Positions 35,563-46,745 of a DNA stretch of 64,000 nt are shown here, piece after piece; the first letter of the stretch is position 1, and each line of letters begins with the position of its first letter. The notes under the pieces are model-generated. The model saw only the letters and a program-made list of their open reading frames with translations. It was not told where the DNA came from and did not search any database. The stretch comes from Lunularia cruciata. Taxonomy: Eukaryota; Streptophyta; Marchantiopsida; Lunulariales; Lunulariaceae. The translations under genes and the position numbers were made by a program. The DNA is taken from positions 2,914,001 to 2,978,000 of the forward strand of contig OX419760.1 of NCBI GenBank assembly GCA_948567375.1, written 5' to 3'.

Positions 35563-37089
35563 TTAGAGAAGTGAGTCAAGGTGAAATTTGATGCAGGAAC
35601 TGCAAGTGTTGTTGGTGGTATCTCCAAGCTTGGTGGATCATGGTGTCTCAATCGAGTAGTTCAGATTTCCCTGAGAGAGAGAGAGTGTGTGGAAGCACTG
35701 GAAAAATTTGGAGCTAAGGAGAAGCACTTTTCAAGCGGTAGTTGTGATTTTGAGCTTAAGACCAATTTGTTGTGAGTTGAGCTCAGAAACTAAAATTGAA
35801 GGTGGAGTTGAGAGCACATCCTCACAAATTAGAGATTGGACAAAATCCATTTTTCCAATTTGGCTTGAGTGAAGAGTTAGTGGAGGATTTGGCGGTCAAC
35901 CCTTTTTAGGGATTTACGTCAGATTTACATCAGATCTTGTGAAGGATTTATGTCAGATTTTGTGAAGGATTTATGTCAAATTTTGGCAAGAAGAACTTTG
36001 ATCATTGAACTTTGAAGAACTTTGATCCGATCCTCGATGATCCTTGTAGCTTAGGAAGTAGATAGGTACTCCAATTGTGTCAAATGCCAAATGATGGCAG
36101 AGTCAGTCACGTGTTGATTTATGAGATGGAGCATTCTTATGATTTGACCCCCTCCATTCTTTGCTTCCTGTTTGTGCATCGTGTTTGTGTGAGGTGCCTT
36201 GAATTTTGAGCATTGGTGCTCTAGTGTGCTCTTGGTAGTGAGGCTAGAGTGATGACCTATTAGTTTTTTTCTCTCTGATGAAGCATGAAGTGATGACCTA
36301 TAGACCGTGAGAGTGCGTGTTGTAATGGCAGGTTACATGTTACCCTTTCCCCTAGTGTAGTTACCTTAGTTAGAGTTATAGTAATGGGTGGTGTTCCATA
36401 GGTATTGGCACTTGGTGTTGCTTAGTTGGTGTTGGCACTTGGTGATACTTGTTGTTGTGGTTTGCGATTGCAGTTTGTGGTTCCAACTTGTGGTTGCAAT
36501 TGCAGTTTCTTTGTCACGATAGAGTTCTTTGGGGATTCCAAAGGAACTAGCCCTATAGTATGTAGTGGGTTTAATTAGAGTAGCATTCAATATCATCATG
36601 TATCTTAGGTCCCAATTAGGGAGGAGATTGACTCTGAGTTGGAGTTTGACACAAGAGTTGATTCAATTGAGAGTGCACTTGGCGTGTCCGCACCGTTGTT
36701 GTGGGACATGGACAAGATTTATGGGACCCCCAAAGGCCCTAGGTGTTACTCTGGTACAGTGGGTACCATTGAATTGGATGACTTCATCCATGAGTTTGAT
36801 AGTTGATGTGATTTGCAGTAGATGCGGAACCCAACTTTGTTTACACCCTTCATGGCATAGAAGAGGTTGTTTCAGCATTTAGAGGGTCCGCCAATGGATG
36901 ACTACCATGAGTTTAGGAGAGCTCACTTGGAGGATATTGAGTTATGGAGATAGTATTGATCTCCAAACTATATCTCCATCACTTCAAGCTTGGTCGCTAG
37001 GAGTAGATTAGCTATACCCACGAGTTCTAGCTCAAGTAACGTTGGTGGAGCTAGTAGAGGTGCACTAGCTAGAGATAGTGCTACACGAG
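35563..37089 (+). other. Leader and decayed gag N-terminal part, family-M copy 2
   Basis: This is the sequence between the LTR and the readable gag. Only interrupted frames are visible, such as NFVYTLHGIEEVVSAFRG near 36830-36890, which may belong to gag. A short duplicated phrase 'gatttatgtcagattt' occurs near 35910-35990. Confidence 0.4.
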
Positions 37090-37860
37090 TGGAGGTACCA
37101 CTATAGGAGGTGGTGTGATACCGGGGTTTAACCCCACGGTGGAGTTCTTCCAATGTTTGAGGTAGAACTACCAAGGAGTGTAGACTGACAAGTTGAGGAG
37201 CTTGCAAGAGTTCCAGCAGGAAGGTGGAGAGAGCCTACACAAGGCATACACTTGCATGAGGTGGCTGATCAGTTTCACTCAAGGAGTTATTGAGGCCCAA
37301 GCAGTCCAGTTTTGGTATGGGATATTGGATAGAGCATTGCGACATAGAGTTCATGATGTTATGTTGTTATAGGCTACTTTGCCTACTTTGGTAATGGTCT
37401 CTGGTTTGGCTGAGCATATTGAACTCAACATGGTGGAGGAGAGGGTAGTGACATCTGGATTTGGTAGGGAGACCTTGTTCACAACTGTTACTTCTTCTAG
37501 AGTGCAATAGAGTGCACCACACCTAGTTGGTTTTTGAGGACAAGATGGACAGCCCAAATCCTATGGAGCGAGTGGAGGGCCTAGTGGAGCTAGACCATTA
37601 CCTTCATTTTTGGGTCAGTTGCAGCCAATAAGTGGTAGTGTTGCTTGTTGGACTTGTGGTGGACCTCACCATAGGAGAGAGTGTACTCAAAGCAACAAAC
37701 ATGATACCTCTGGTGCATCACAGCCAACACAGAGACAATGTGAGCATTGCCATAGATTTGGTTACACTAGTGACCAATGCTTTGACCTACACCCAGAGTT
37801 ACGGAGTGGTAGGGCTGCTATGGCAGGTAGTAGAGGAGCTCCAGTTAAGGGAGGATGAGG
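37090..37860 (+). pseudogene. Family-M gag with two zinc knuckles
   Basis: A capsid-like helical segment is at 37190-37500 (LRSLQEFQQEGGESLHKAY, GVIEAQAVQFWYGILDRALR, SGLAEHIELNMVEERV). The nucleocapsid frame at 37610-37858 has knuckle 1, CWTCGGPHHRREC (37646-37684), in the CX2CX3HX4C spacing used by many plant gypsy gags. Knuckle 2, CEHCHRFGYTSDQC (37739-37780), is followed by the usual FDLHPELR; its His has become Tyr. Several stops precede the knuckles. This is the N-terminal product of the copy that carries the methyltransferase domain downstream. Confidence 0.75.
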
Positions 37861-38370
37861 TGGTGATAGAGGATCTACACCTAGTAAAGATGCAGTACTT
37901 GCCCTTACTTTTGATATAGCTATTGCTACTCGGATTGAGCAGTTGGAGTAGTTAGAGCCCTCAGATTGGCTAGTATGGCCATTGCTCAGAGGAGATCAGA
38001 TTTGGGTGCTGAGGCTTCCACCTCATATGTTGGTGATAGAGATGCTTTGTACTTCATGTGTGGAGTAGCATAGGTGGATGCATCTATAGTAATGACTAGG
38101 AGTGAAGTACGTGCTCTAGAGCCTAGAGGAGCATCAATGGAGTTAGACCCATAGAGAGGAGAGGTTGGGAGACAAGTCAAACTTCCCCAATCTTTCATGC
38201 TATCTAAGGCATTGTAAAGGATATCCATAGCTCCTAGATGTCCCAGTGCAGGTGTGGTAGGTGGTAATGGAGTTCATTATAGAAAGTTTAGTTTGTGCTA
38301 ATTTATTGTGAGAGAAAGATAAATAAAAACTCACTATGTAAATAAATTACTGCCCTCGCCCTTCATACAT

Positions 38371-38436
38371 CGTGCAACTTTTGAACCTACAACATTCAGA
38401 TTATGAGCCTGACGAGTTACCAATTACCCACGAACA
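38371..38436 (-). pseudogene. tRNA-Met(CAT)-like sequence, decayed tRNA or SINE head
   Basis: On the minus strand a perfect anticodon arm, TCAGG-CTCATAA-TCTGA, is present with anticodon CAT. Upstream is a D-arm-like GGTAATTGGTAACTCG and downstream a T-loop-like GGTTCAAAAG. Outer ends TCGTG and CACGA can pair as a short acceptor stem. The T stem is weak, so it is not a functional tRNA. The surrounding ~300 bp (about 38280-38580) differ in composition from the gypsy sequence on either side, which suggests an inserted tRNA-derived SINE. The boundaries are not defined. Confidence 0.45.
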
Positions 38437-38584
38437 TCATCAAAGTCTAACGCTTTGCCATTATTTTTGGATGAAACCCGGTTTTTCGAAGGGTTGGAGA
38501 TGCAAAGCTCTCGACCAACGGCCCAAAGAACAATACTTGCTAGTCAGCCACCTGCTACAACACAAACTGAGTCTAGCATGATTT

Positions 38585-39640
38585 GGGGGCGGCTCAGTTG
38601 ATTATGCGGTGCTCTTTGTTCTTAGCCAGTGACATGTTTACATTGGGAGTTGACCCAACCCCAATGTTCCGGTTGGCTACCATGCTTTGTGAGAGTAGGG
38701 ATGATGCGGTTCATACTACTAGAGTAGCAGTGGTTGATAGTGGAGCTGACTTGGTTGAAGAGCATGGGGTCCATTCAGCGACCAATGGTTTATGGCAAGC
38801 AGCAATGGCTAGATTGGAGGAGTAGCCAGCTAGACCGGCCTTTGAGAGAGCATGGTTCACACTTGGTGTTGTCTTATTGGATAACCAGAGGGGGATTTTC
38901 TATTTGGTGGGACCTTCAAGGAAGGTTTGTATACCATAGAGAGTCTTGTTAGACTTTGGTACCCATCCCCTTATGTTGGGGAAGGCTACAGTAGTTGGTC
39001 TGGAGTTACAAAAGACCGATGTAGAGAGGTGTCCATTTCAGATCCAAACATCTCTAGGTGGTGGTTTGACATAGTACATCACATGTGGGGAGCTTGTTGT
39101 CCAGGTTCAGCTTGGTCATCTGATTGATAGCTTGGTGGTGACAGCTCAAGCTATTGTGACAATAACTAAATAGCTGAGTCATACGATGTGCTAGTTGGAG
39201 GAGCAGTGTTATACCCCATAGGTTTCAGCACTGACTATTGGGAGGAGACAACCTCCTATAGACCAGGTTGGCAGTCTGGTTATGTCGCTTACCAATATGC
39301 TTCAATAGTGGCAGTCTTGGCTCACTATAGTCCGGGACCATGGCAGCATCAATTTCAGCTTTTAGTGGTGTAGTTACTTGGCTTGGTGACTTGTAGGAGG
39401 TGAATGCCCATGCAAAGGATACTCTAGTGCCAGAGGAGATCACTTGGATTTGGAGTACAAGTAGGATTGTTCTATCCACCTTGGATGTTCCATTGTGGAG
39501 TTTAGAGGAGGCATTGCAGCAGCATGCAAATCAATTGGTACAACAGGCTTGGAGTGGAGCCTTCGTACCATCAAGAGATGAGTGTGAGGATGAGCCTCCA
39601 GAGTCAACTACTTTGACACCTCTGGATACCACACTCATTG
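38585..39640 (+). other. Decayed spacer or protease region of family-M copy 2
   Basis: This lies between gag and the methyltransferase domain. A DSGADLV string near 38728-38750 resembles a retropepsin active site, but flanking protease motifs are missing, so it is only a candidate. The rest is interrupted frames. Confidence 0.3.
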
Positions 39641-39649
39641 CTTGGTAGT

Positions 39650-40640
39650 ATCCAATATAGTGGATATGTCTATTGGAGTTGTTTGGTAGGATTAGTATCA
39701 AAATAGTTGCGGTATTACAGGCGGGTATACAAGTACAGAGGTACTTGTATGTAGAGAGAGATAAGACTGCTAGGCGAGTCTCTCTACATCATGTGACACA
39801 TTTGGCCTATTGGTATCTTGAGTTATTACCAATATCAACAGTCAAAGATTACTAGAAGGCCCTACCAACATATATTTCCTTATTGGGAGCACATGATCTG
39901 GAGAGACATGAGCCTATTCACTTGGTGATTTTGGATGGCCATGTACGGGACATATACGTGTTGGCCAAGGTTTGGATCTTTAGGATCCTTGTTTTGGTGT
40001 ATTTTGGGAGATGTTATGGATACTATGACATCTCCAGGTCCATCAGTCTGTTTCTCTATCTTATCTTTTGGAGAACATTCCTTTGATGTGCGTTCTTGTA
40101 CTTGGGTGGTGGCAAGTATACATTAGGTCTATTCTTAGATGGGACCTGCTGTATTGTTAGATGGAGCTAAAGTGGGATCACGGGCTCATCAGCTTTGTTT
40201 TTGGTAGATGAACCTCTTACCTAGAGAGGTTTACAGCATGCATATGATGGTATTCAACAACTAGACCATATCCTTGTTGATGATATCTTGGATGTGAGGC
40301 ATCAATCTTAGACAATGGTAGTGGTTGATAGGTCACCTATGGCAGTGGTGAACCTAGTTAGATAGCCTAGAGCCGCTTTTCCCACATTTATGAGTTTTCC
40401 AAGCTCTCATGCTTTTCATGAGGGAGAATCTAGACTTGTTTGGGACTTACAATTATAGCAGTTGGTGGAGCCCAATGCCAATGAGAGAGAGCGAGCAATG
40501 GGTTTTTGCACCGGTAATACTATTTTTCCAATAATGTCAAAGGCATCCATGCATTAGGTGTTAGGTCAAGCTATGGACTTGAATTTTTTGACATAGATTG
40601 TGAGCCTTGGCTTGGTAGAGTAGCATAGGACGCGCTTGAT
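39650..40640 (+). pseudogene. DNMT3-like cytosine-5 DNA methyltransferase domain inside a gypsy element
   Basis: The motifs of a C5 methyltransferase, which would bind S-adenosylmethionine and methylate cytosine, appear in canonical order through three frames. Motif I is LLELFGRIS with AGIQVQRYLYVERDKTARRV (39670-39790). Motif IV is GWPCTGHIRVGQG (39933-39970), with the catalytic Cys codon at 39942-39944. Motif VI is SYLLENIPL (40055-40085). Motif VIII is AKVGSRAHQLCFW followed by MNLLP (40168-40222). Motif IX is NERERAMGF (40480-40506), and motif X is LGQAMDLN (40561-40584). The spacing and the AHxxxxFW and ERxxAMGF...LGQ strings resemble DNMT3 rather than DNMT1 or CMT. At least two shifts and several stops inactivate it. 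Strand and position (gag, this domain, RT) make it part of the retroelement. Confidence 0.82.
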
Positions 40641-41519
40641 AGGCATCGCCACTCAAACACTTGTGAGCCATGTGCCTATCAAGACAATTCAAGCACATGC
40701 TGGGGACAATGGACCGGGTGGACAAGTGTGACAACTCGACAAATATCACTTTTGCGGTAATCAGGTAAGTAAAGTTTGTTCCCACAGAGATACAATTCAG
40801 AATTGGTCAAATACAAAGTCAAATGTCACGATATAGTTCTTCTTGGTTTTGTCTTTAATCTCTCAGGTAGAAACCACACCCAGAAGAGAGTAACAAGCAT
40901 TGACTCGCAATCTCATCACGAATTAACATTCTTTAATCACAACTCCATCAAATCTTTCCAAACAATCTTGATTGTGATGATTCAGGCTCTCCCAAAAATG
41001 GCACTTCACTGCAAAATGACTTTGCCTTAGAATTGTGTTCCACCCCTCCACTGAAGGCACAACTTCCTCAAACAAAATTGCTCCATATCAACTTTGCGCT
41101 GCACTTACAAATGCAAAATATTGCCAACACTACAATTCCTCTTAGATCTGTCAAGGCATTGCTCCGATTGCACTTCACTCAGGATCAAACACACATATTG
41201 AAGATCAAGGCTCGGGAATCCAACATCCAACATCCAACAAGCACAATGCCTTGCACTTTGAATTTCTCCACACACTCATAAACACAAGCACAAAATTGAT
41301 ACTCGGAATCAAGCTCAAGCAACAAGCACTACTTCACAACACTTTGTTTTATCTATTCTCAGAAACTATGAGCACTGAACAACATAAGACTATGAATGCC
41401 ACTCTTAAACAGTGAAGCAAATAATAGGTCTAACAACTATACCGTTCTACAACAACTCTTCTAACCTGCAGATCCAAAATGACAATGCACCTCTTCATAT
41501 CTGCCTCTTCAGATTTCAA

Positions 41520-42790
41520 ATCTATTACTAATCCGATCCAATGTCTACTTCTTCCTTGGCTTTCAAACCCGATCCCAAAGTAACTTCACTCACTACTACT
41601 CTATCCTTGGGTTTCATAACTCCTAACTCCTCTACCGATTCTACTAATTCTCCACTTTGATCTACAATACCTATCACAGATAATCCTTCTAAATCTCTAT
41701 CTCCCAACCCACTCTTCTCTTAAGTCTCCAATGTCAACTCTGAAGACACCTACACTCCTACTTCATCTACTTTGGGTTTCATTACTATCAATTCCTTTAC
41801 TAATTCTACTATGTCATCATCAAGAATTGTAATTGAAAACATGAGTACACTATCTACACCTTCAATTTGCAACCCACTTTCCCCTAATTGCTCATGAAAC
41901 TGACCCGAAGTGTAATACTCCGAGGACAAGAGAGGAGAAAAAACACAGATTGCACACTCAAACATTCGATGCCCCAAGGGAGCACCTTCTCTTTATTATA
42001 TAGACAAAGAGGATCTCCTCCAAGGAAGCTCCACCATAGGATTAGGGACACAGATAGGTGACATGTCAGCAAGCTCCACCCTTGGATTACTTACTTGGAT
42101 GGGTGACCTGTCTGGTCTAGGTCCTATCTGGTTGGTTAAACAAGCTTTGACCGGAGGGAATCTTTTAGGGAATCTTCCTGTAGGAATCTCAGAATCACAT
42201 GAGTAAGGTACCATTGGAAAACTCTCGACAAGACAAACCAGGGGGAAGGGAAGGCTAGCCTTTCCTCTGTTGGGGGGGAATCTGCACATTTTTGAGGCTA
42301 ATTCATCCGTTTAGGCCTTCGAAATTGCCTTCAAAGATTTCAAGCATATTTCGGTTCCTACTCTATTAGTAGAAGTCCCCTTTTGGTGATACCTCTTTCT
42401 GATCTGTTTATTCCATCATGTGTAACATCCTTCCAGATGTTACCAAACCAATTCTCACCTTTAAATCATATGTCTAGCTATTGGTTCTAAGGTTCTCAAG
42501 TCTATTTCGGTTTCTGCCCTATTAGTAGAAGTACTCTTTTGGTGATACTTCTATCTGATCTATTTTGACCATCATGTATAACATCATTCTAGATGTTACC
42601 AAACCAAATTTCATATCTAGATCATATGGCTAACCCTTGGTATTACACGAAGACACTTACCGTCTGATCTTGCACTTTGGGTTCATTCACTACTACTATT
42701 TCTCTTCTAATTCTATCCTATCTTCAATCAGAACTGAAATTGAAGTCATGGGTATCCTAAATATCTTCTTTCCCTCCTCTAACTTCCTCT
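41520..42790 (-). pseudogene. Repetitive acidic protein remnant, split by a solo LTR
   Basis: On the minus strand three related ~55-65-residue units are readable. One lies near 42730-42652 (VLIEDRIELEE, shift, VVNEPKVQDQT), right of the solo LTR. One is at 41860-41740 (ILDDDIVELVKELIVMKPKVD), and one at 41680-41575 (VDQSGELVESVEELGVMKPKD, RVVVSEVTLGS). The shared core is ExVxEL.VMKPK followed by a VSxEVTL-type strand. The plus-strand phrase 'ttgggtttcat' marks each unit. No known family is recognised. It belongs to the unidentified insertion and may be a captured gene fragment or that element's own protein. Confidence 0.45.
41911..42647 (-). mobile_element. Solo LTR of the chromovirus family
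   Basis: This 737-bp LTR runs from TGTAATACTCCGAGG to TTGGTATTACA and is homologous to the LTRs at 49698 and 55532. It is flanked by perfect 5-bp duplications CGAAG (41906-41910 and 42648-42652). No internal sequence remains, so it is the product of recombination between two LTRs of a former full element. Its orientation corresponds to minus-strand transcription. It interrupts the repetitive protein remnant. Confidence 0.92.
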
Positions 42791-42889
42791 AATGCCTCTG
42801 GCAAGATTCTCGAAGTCATCTTCATTGCACTCCGAGGTCCGACTACCTTAGATCTAGTCATCTTTGTCTTTAGGCAAAGTCTCATGATC

Positions 42890-42995
42890 CAAAGTTGTGT
42901 AAACCCGAAGTCCAAAATCCAAAGTCCAAAGACCCAAAGACACCAATCCAAAGTCCAAAGTCCAAAGACTCAAAGACACCAACCCGAAGTCCTTC
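42890..42995. repeat. Short tandem repeat of 'ccaaagtccaaagac'-type units
   Basis: The phrase 'atccaaagtccaaag' followed by 'caaagacacca' occurs in tandem with variation, giving a simple Gly/Phe/Leu/Trp-rich translation on the minus strand. It is best treated as a simple repeat. Confidence 0.6.
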
Positions 42996-43420
42996 AACTA
43001 CTTTGTACATCTACTCTCAAAACTTCAAATACTTGTTACTTCTTCTATAGACCTTTAAACTCTATGATTTTGGTGCCAACAGAAAGCCCTGAACAAGAAA
43101 ATTCCAACGAAATATAGCATGCATGATTTGGACCTTTTGTCACTGAGATATGGCACTCGCAAGAATCCTGACCTACAACTTCCATTCCGATGCGAAGAAA
43201 CCCTCCTTTGGCATTTGACCTCCTCCTTCTTCTTCTTCCTCTGACACAAAGTAAGCTTCTTTGGGTCTGATCCAGTCCAAGTTCTTCTTCCTCTTACATG
43301 AAGTTGACTTCCTCGGGTTGAATCAAAATACAAACTTCTCATCGTTTCTTCTCCATTTGGGTTCAATTTGGTTTCAATAATGCACTTCTTCTTTAAAACT
43401 CGTCCAAAATGAAAAATGTG

Positions 43421-44803
43421 GGCACCACAACAAGGTATTCTTGGGACACAGCCAATGGCTACTAGGGAGAGTGGTCTATTAGGAGTCTATCCATGTGAGC
43501 GTGGTCTACTTGGATTACACCCTTGGTCTACTTGGGATGTAGCTAGAGGACGTGTGGAGCTTGTAGCCAGAGTAGAGGGAGTTTTTCACATAGAGGTTGG
43601 GACCTCTAGTGGTCAGGAGCATGACACTATTGCTCCCAAGGGCCCAATGTAGCAGCAAGTCAATACGTCTTCCACTCTTGCGACAATTACAGAGGATACT
43701 TGGGAGCCAAATCTTGGACCCAAGCTTACTGGAGAGGGAAGATGGAGAGTTTGGAGGTTCTTGAGGAGCTACACAAGTTGTTTTGCCTTTAGTATGAAGG
43801 ATTTGGGTGTTCTAAAGGGACCTGGTACACGGATTGAGCTGACTAGCAATACACCCATTTTCTTATGTCCTTATCTCTATAGTGAGATGGAGAGGACATT
43901 GATTCAGAGCCATAGTAGAGACCTTTTTGAGGCTGGTTTGGTAGAGATTTGGCATGGAGAGTATGCATTAGCTGTAGTGATGCCAACCAAGAAGGATATG
44001 CATGACAAATACACAAATAGGCAGATGTATGGAGATTACCCTCCTATCAACCAATAGACTAGGGCTGATTGGTATGCTATGCCTACACCGGAGGAGATTT
44101 TTGATGCAATTGGGCATGCAAAGTCTTTAGTACTTTGGATCTTTGAGTAGGATATCATCAATTGCCGATCAAAGAGAAAGAGAAGTCCAAGACAACATTC
44201 TATGCTATTGATCTTCACGGTAAGGATGTGTTATATCAATGGAAGTTCTTACCATTTGGGTTAAAGAACACTCTTGCCAAGTTCCAAAGGGTCATGGATA
44301 GGATCCTAACTCGATTGGATTTTTCTCGGGGCTATATTGATGACATTTTGGTCTATAGCACTATTGTGGAGGAGCATGAGAGATAGTTGTTGGAGGTGTT
44401 TGAGAAGTTAGATCTCATGGACTTAAATACATCTTGGGAAGTGTAGGTTCTTCCATGAGCAAGTTGAGTATTTGGGTCACACTATCTACCCTCGAGGACT
44501 TGGTGTTCAGCAGACCAAGGTGGAGGCTATTGCACGTATTCCTTGGCGTACGGATGTGAGCAAAGTGCAAGCATTCCTTGGGTTGGCAAACTTCTATTGC
44601 CGCTATGTTAGAGGATTTAGTGCCATTGCCAAGGCCTTGATGAAGTTGACCAAGCTTACACATGAGTGGTGTTGGGGAGATGAGCAAGAGAGAGATTTTT
44701 TAGAGCTCAAGGAGAGGTTGACATCTGCTCCTATTTTGAGGAGACCGATCAAAGGATGACCATTTCAAGTTCATACTAATTGGAGTATGTTGGGGCTTGG
44801 AGC
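43421..44803 (+). pseudogene. Family-M gypsy pol copy 2: linker and reverse transcriptase
   Basis: After the 2.7-kb insertion the frame resumes with a Gly-rich linker (43421-43640), then the RT entrance at 43740-44057 (MKDLGVLKGPGTRIELTSNTP, YSEMERTLIQSHSRDLFEAG, VVMPTKKDMH). A shift follows, then 44162-44386 with YQWKFLPFGLKNTLAKFQRV and the catalytic box GYIDDILVYS (both Asp kept). 44472-44759 holds the thumb and connection (GHTIYPRGLGVQQTKVEAI, VQAFLGLANFYCRYVRGFSA). It ends in the first RNase H strand HTNWSMLGLGA, where the expected Asp is Asn, and is interrupted there by a solo LTR. Confidence 0.88.
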
Positions 44804-45492
44804 TATGACACCCATTTGTGCATGTGTGTGGTACTATGATATTTAGCTTGGTGTTATAAGTACTTGAGAGATATTATTTATATAGAGATAAAGGATGGTT
44901 CTATATTAGTCATGATTAGCTAAATTTAGTCATAGCTAAGATAGAGAGAACCTTACTTTAGAGGAAGTGGAAAAGATGAGCACCATTGTTTTGGATTCTA
45001 GTGTGTTGACTTGATATTATTCTTAGGTATTTGGCTTTGAGGAAAGAATTGAGAACTCTTGGCCCGCAAGCCTTTTTGTTTTGGATTCTTCTATAGTCCA
45101 AGGATAGCCCATGTGAAGGAATCCTTGACTTAGTGGTTGGGTCAAGATAAGATCACATGCTTAGTAGAATATTCCCATGTGAGTGGATATTCTTTTATAC
45201 TTTTTGACTTTACTTGACTTTTAGTCTAATAACTTGGGTTACTACGGTAATTAGTAACTTTGGTACCTTACTATTTCACAAGTATATAAACAAGGGGTGA
45301 GGAGGTACTCATCATCCTTTCATTTACAACTATCTCTCTCATTGAGTTTTGTAGTGAGCAATGTCTTGAGTCTTGGAATGTTAACCTCAGAGGAGTATGA
45401 TGGAGTTGGGGTTTCTTGCCTTCTTAGTCCATGGTGTGCTACCATAATAGCCATCAAAGGTTCATCTTGAGTGAAAGACAGGCCGGCTCACA
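44804..45492 (+). mobile_element. Solo LTR of family A inside family-M RNase H
   Basis: This 689-bp LTR has the family-A start (TATGACACCCATTTGTGCATG) and end (GACAGGCCGGCTCACA). It contains the TATA-like TATATAAACAAGG near 45285. Flanks gagct and gagca suggest a 5-bp duplication GAGC(A) with one change. The RNase H frame before it (LGLGA) continues after it (VLTxHDDEG-like), so the insertion postdates the family-M element. Confidence 0.85.
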
Positions 45493-46745
45493 GAGCAGTG
45501 CTCACCTAGCATGATGATGAAGGACAATAGTTTATAGTGGCATATGTTAGTCGCTCCAACAATTCAGCGGAGGTAGAGTATAGTTCATATGAGGGAGAGT
45601 GCTTGGTAGCAATTTGGGTAGTAGCACATTTTTTATATTACCTATTTGGTAACCCTTTCACTCTCATCATTGATTATTAGCAGCTAAAGTGGTTGATGGA
45701 GTCCAATAAGCTTTCAGGGAAGCTTGCACGATGGGCTCTGATTTTACAAGAGTATGATTTCACGGTTGTTCACAAACTTGGAGTGGTGAACCATGATGCA
45801 GATGGGTTGAGTAGAAACCCATGTCCCAGCCAGCATGATCGGACTGAACCACATTGATAGGGTGAGACAGATGAGGAGATGGTGCAAGGTTTGCATGCAT
45901 CGGCCTTTCTGTGTATATTTTTTGAGGCTTTGGTGGTATCTCTCTCAATGCATATAGGAGGAGTTATTGAGGTCACAGATCCAAAGAGTAAAGATATTGG
46001 TACAGTTCAGTGAGACATTCATGGTGACATCTTAGTGATGGACTATCTTTGCATTGGTCTTGTGGATGGCATAGTTAGGGCCAAGGAGAGAGATCGTGTT
46101 CTTCAGCAAGCCAAACAATTCAGATTGGAGTGCAGACAACTTTTGTGTGTATAGGAGGATGGTAGAGTGCGAGTAGTACTACTTCCATCTTAGAGACCAC
46201 AGTTGGTACCTCATGCTCATGAGGAGCTAGGACATTTTAGAATAAAGTGTACATATAGCTTACTCCATAGTCATTATTGGTGGTACGGTATGCAAACCAA
46301 GGTATTGAAATTTGTTGCCAGATGTGTGGTTTGTGACCAAGTTAGAGCATCATTCAATGCACCTATGCCACAAATACACCCATTACCTATCTTGGGATGG
46401 ATTACCATTGGAGTTTGGACTTTGCTGGACCTTTACCGCTGACTGTGAGACATCATCGATATGTTTTGGTGATGATAGAGCACCTTTCTAAGTAGATTGA
46501 GTTGGTGGCACTTCTTGACAAGTCTAGTGAAGAGATAGCTTACTTGTTCTTGGATTGAGTTCTTAGTCATTTTGGTGCACCAGTTGAGGTTTTGACTGAT
46601 CAAGGTATAGAGTTCTTGGAGGAGTTTCATGTCTTGTGTGAAAAGGCTTTGATTGATCATCATACTACATCCTAAGATCACCCTGAGGTAGATGGCTTAG
46701 CAGAGAGTGGTTCAGACGGTAAAGAGAGGATTGCAAATTTATGTT
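45493..46745 (+). pseudogene. Family-M copy 2: RNase H remainder and integrase
   Basis: RNase H continues with VAYVSRSNNSAEVEYSSYEG and ECLVAIWVVAHFLYYLFGNP (45493-45660), ending in LARWALILQEYDFTVVHKLG and DADGLSRNPCP (45720-45830). The integrase zinc-binding region is at 46203-46360 (ELGHFRIKCTYSLLHSHYWW, ARCVVCDQV, an HHCC finger). The core follows with EVLTDQGIEF (second Asp, near 46590) and DHPEVDGLAE (Glu, near 46680). The gene ends abruptly near 46745; the C-terminal module seen in copy 1 is absent. Confidence 0.82.

Larger units (their letters stand above)
40731..43415. mobile_element. Unidentified 2.7-kb insertion in family-M pol
   Basis: The family-M frame stops making sense after 40730 and resumes at 43416. 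Flanking 5-mers gtgtg (40726-40730) and atgtg (43416-43420) look like a slightly decayed target duplication, and the codon phase across them is preserved if one copy is removed. The insertion is AC-rich on the plus strand. It contains a minus-strand repetitive protein remnant and a later solo LTR. Its ends (acaactcgac and ccaaaatgaaaa) show no clear inverted repeat or LTR pair, so its class is open. Confidence 0.6.

Noticed and set aside
35563..35585. Primer-binding site after the family-M LTR
   Set aside because: The sequence does not match an initiator-Met or other familiar tRNA end, so no call was made.
38728..38750. DSGADLV as the family-M protease
   Set aside because: No flanking protease strands (such as ILGxPW) are visible nearby, so it is noted only as a candidate within the spacer.
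42890..42995. Short regularly repeated units as a possible CRISPR-like array
   Set aside because: The units are contiguous simple repeats without spacers, in a eukaryotic transposon setting.
40731..43415. Helitron or LTR identity for the unknown insertion
   Set aside because: No CTRR end with hairpin, no TG...CA direct-repeat pair and no inverted ends could be found.
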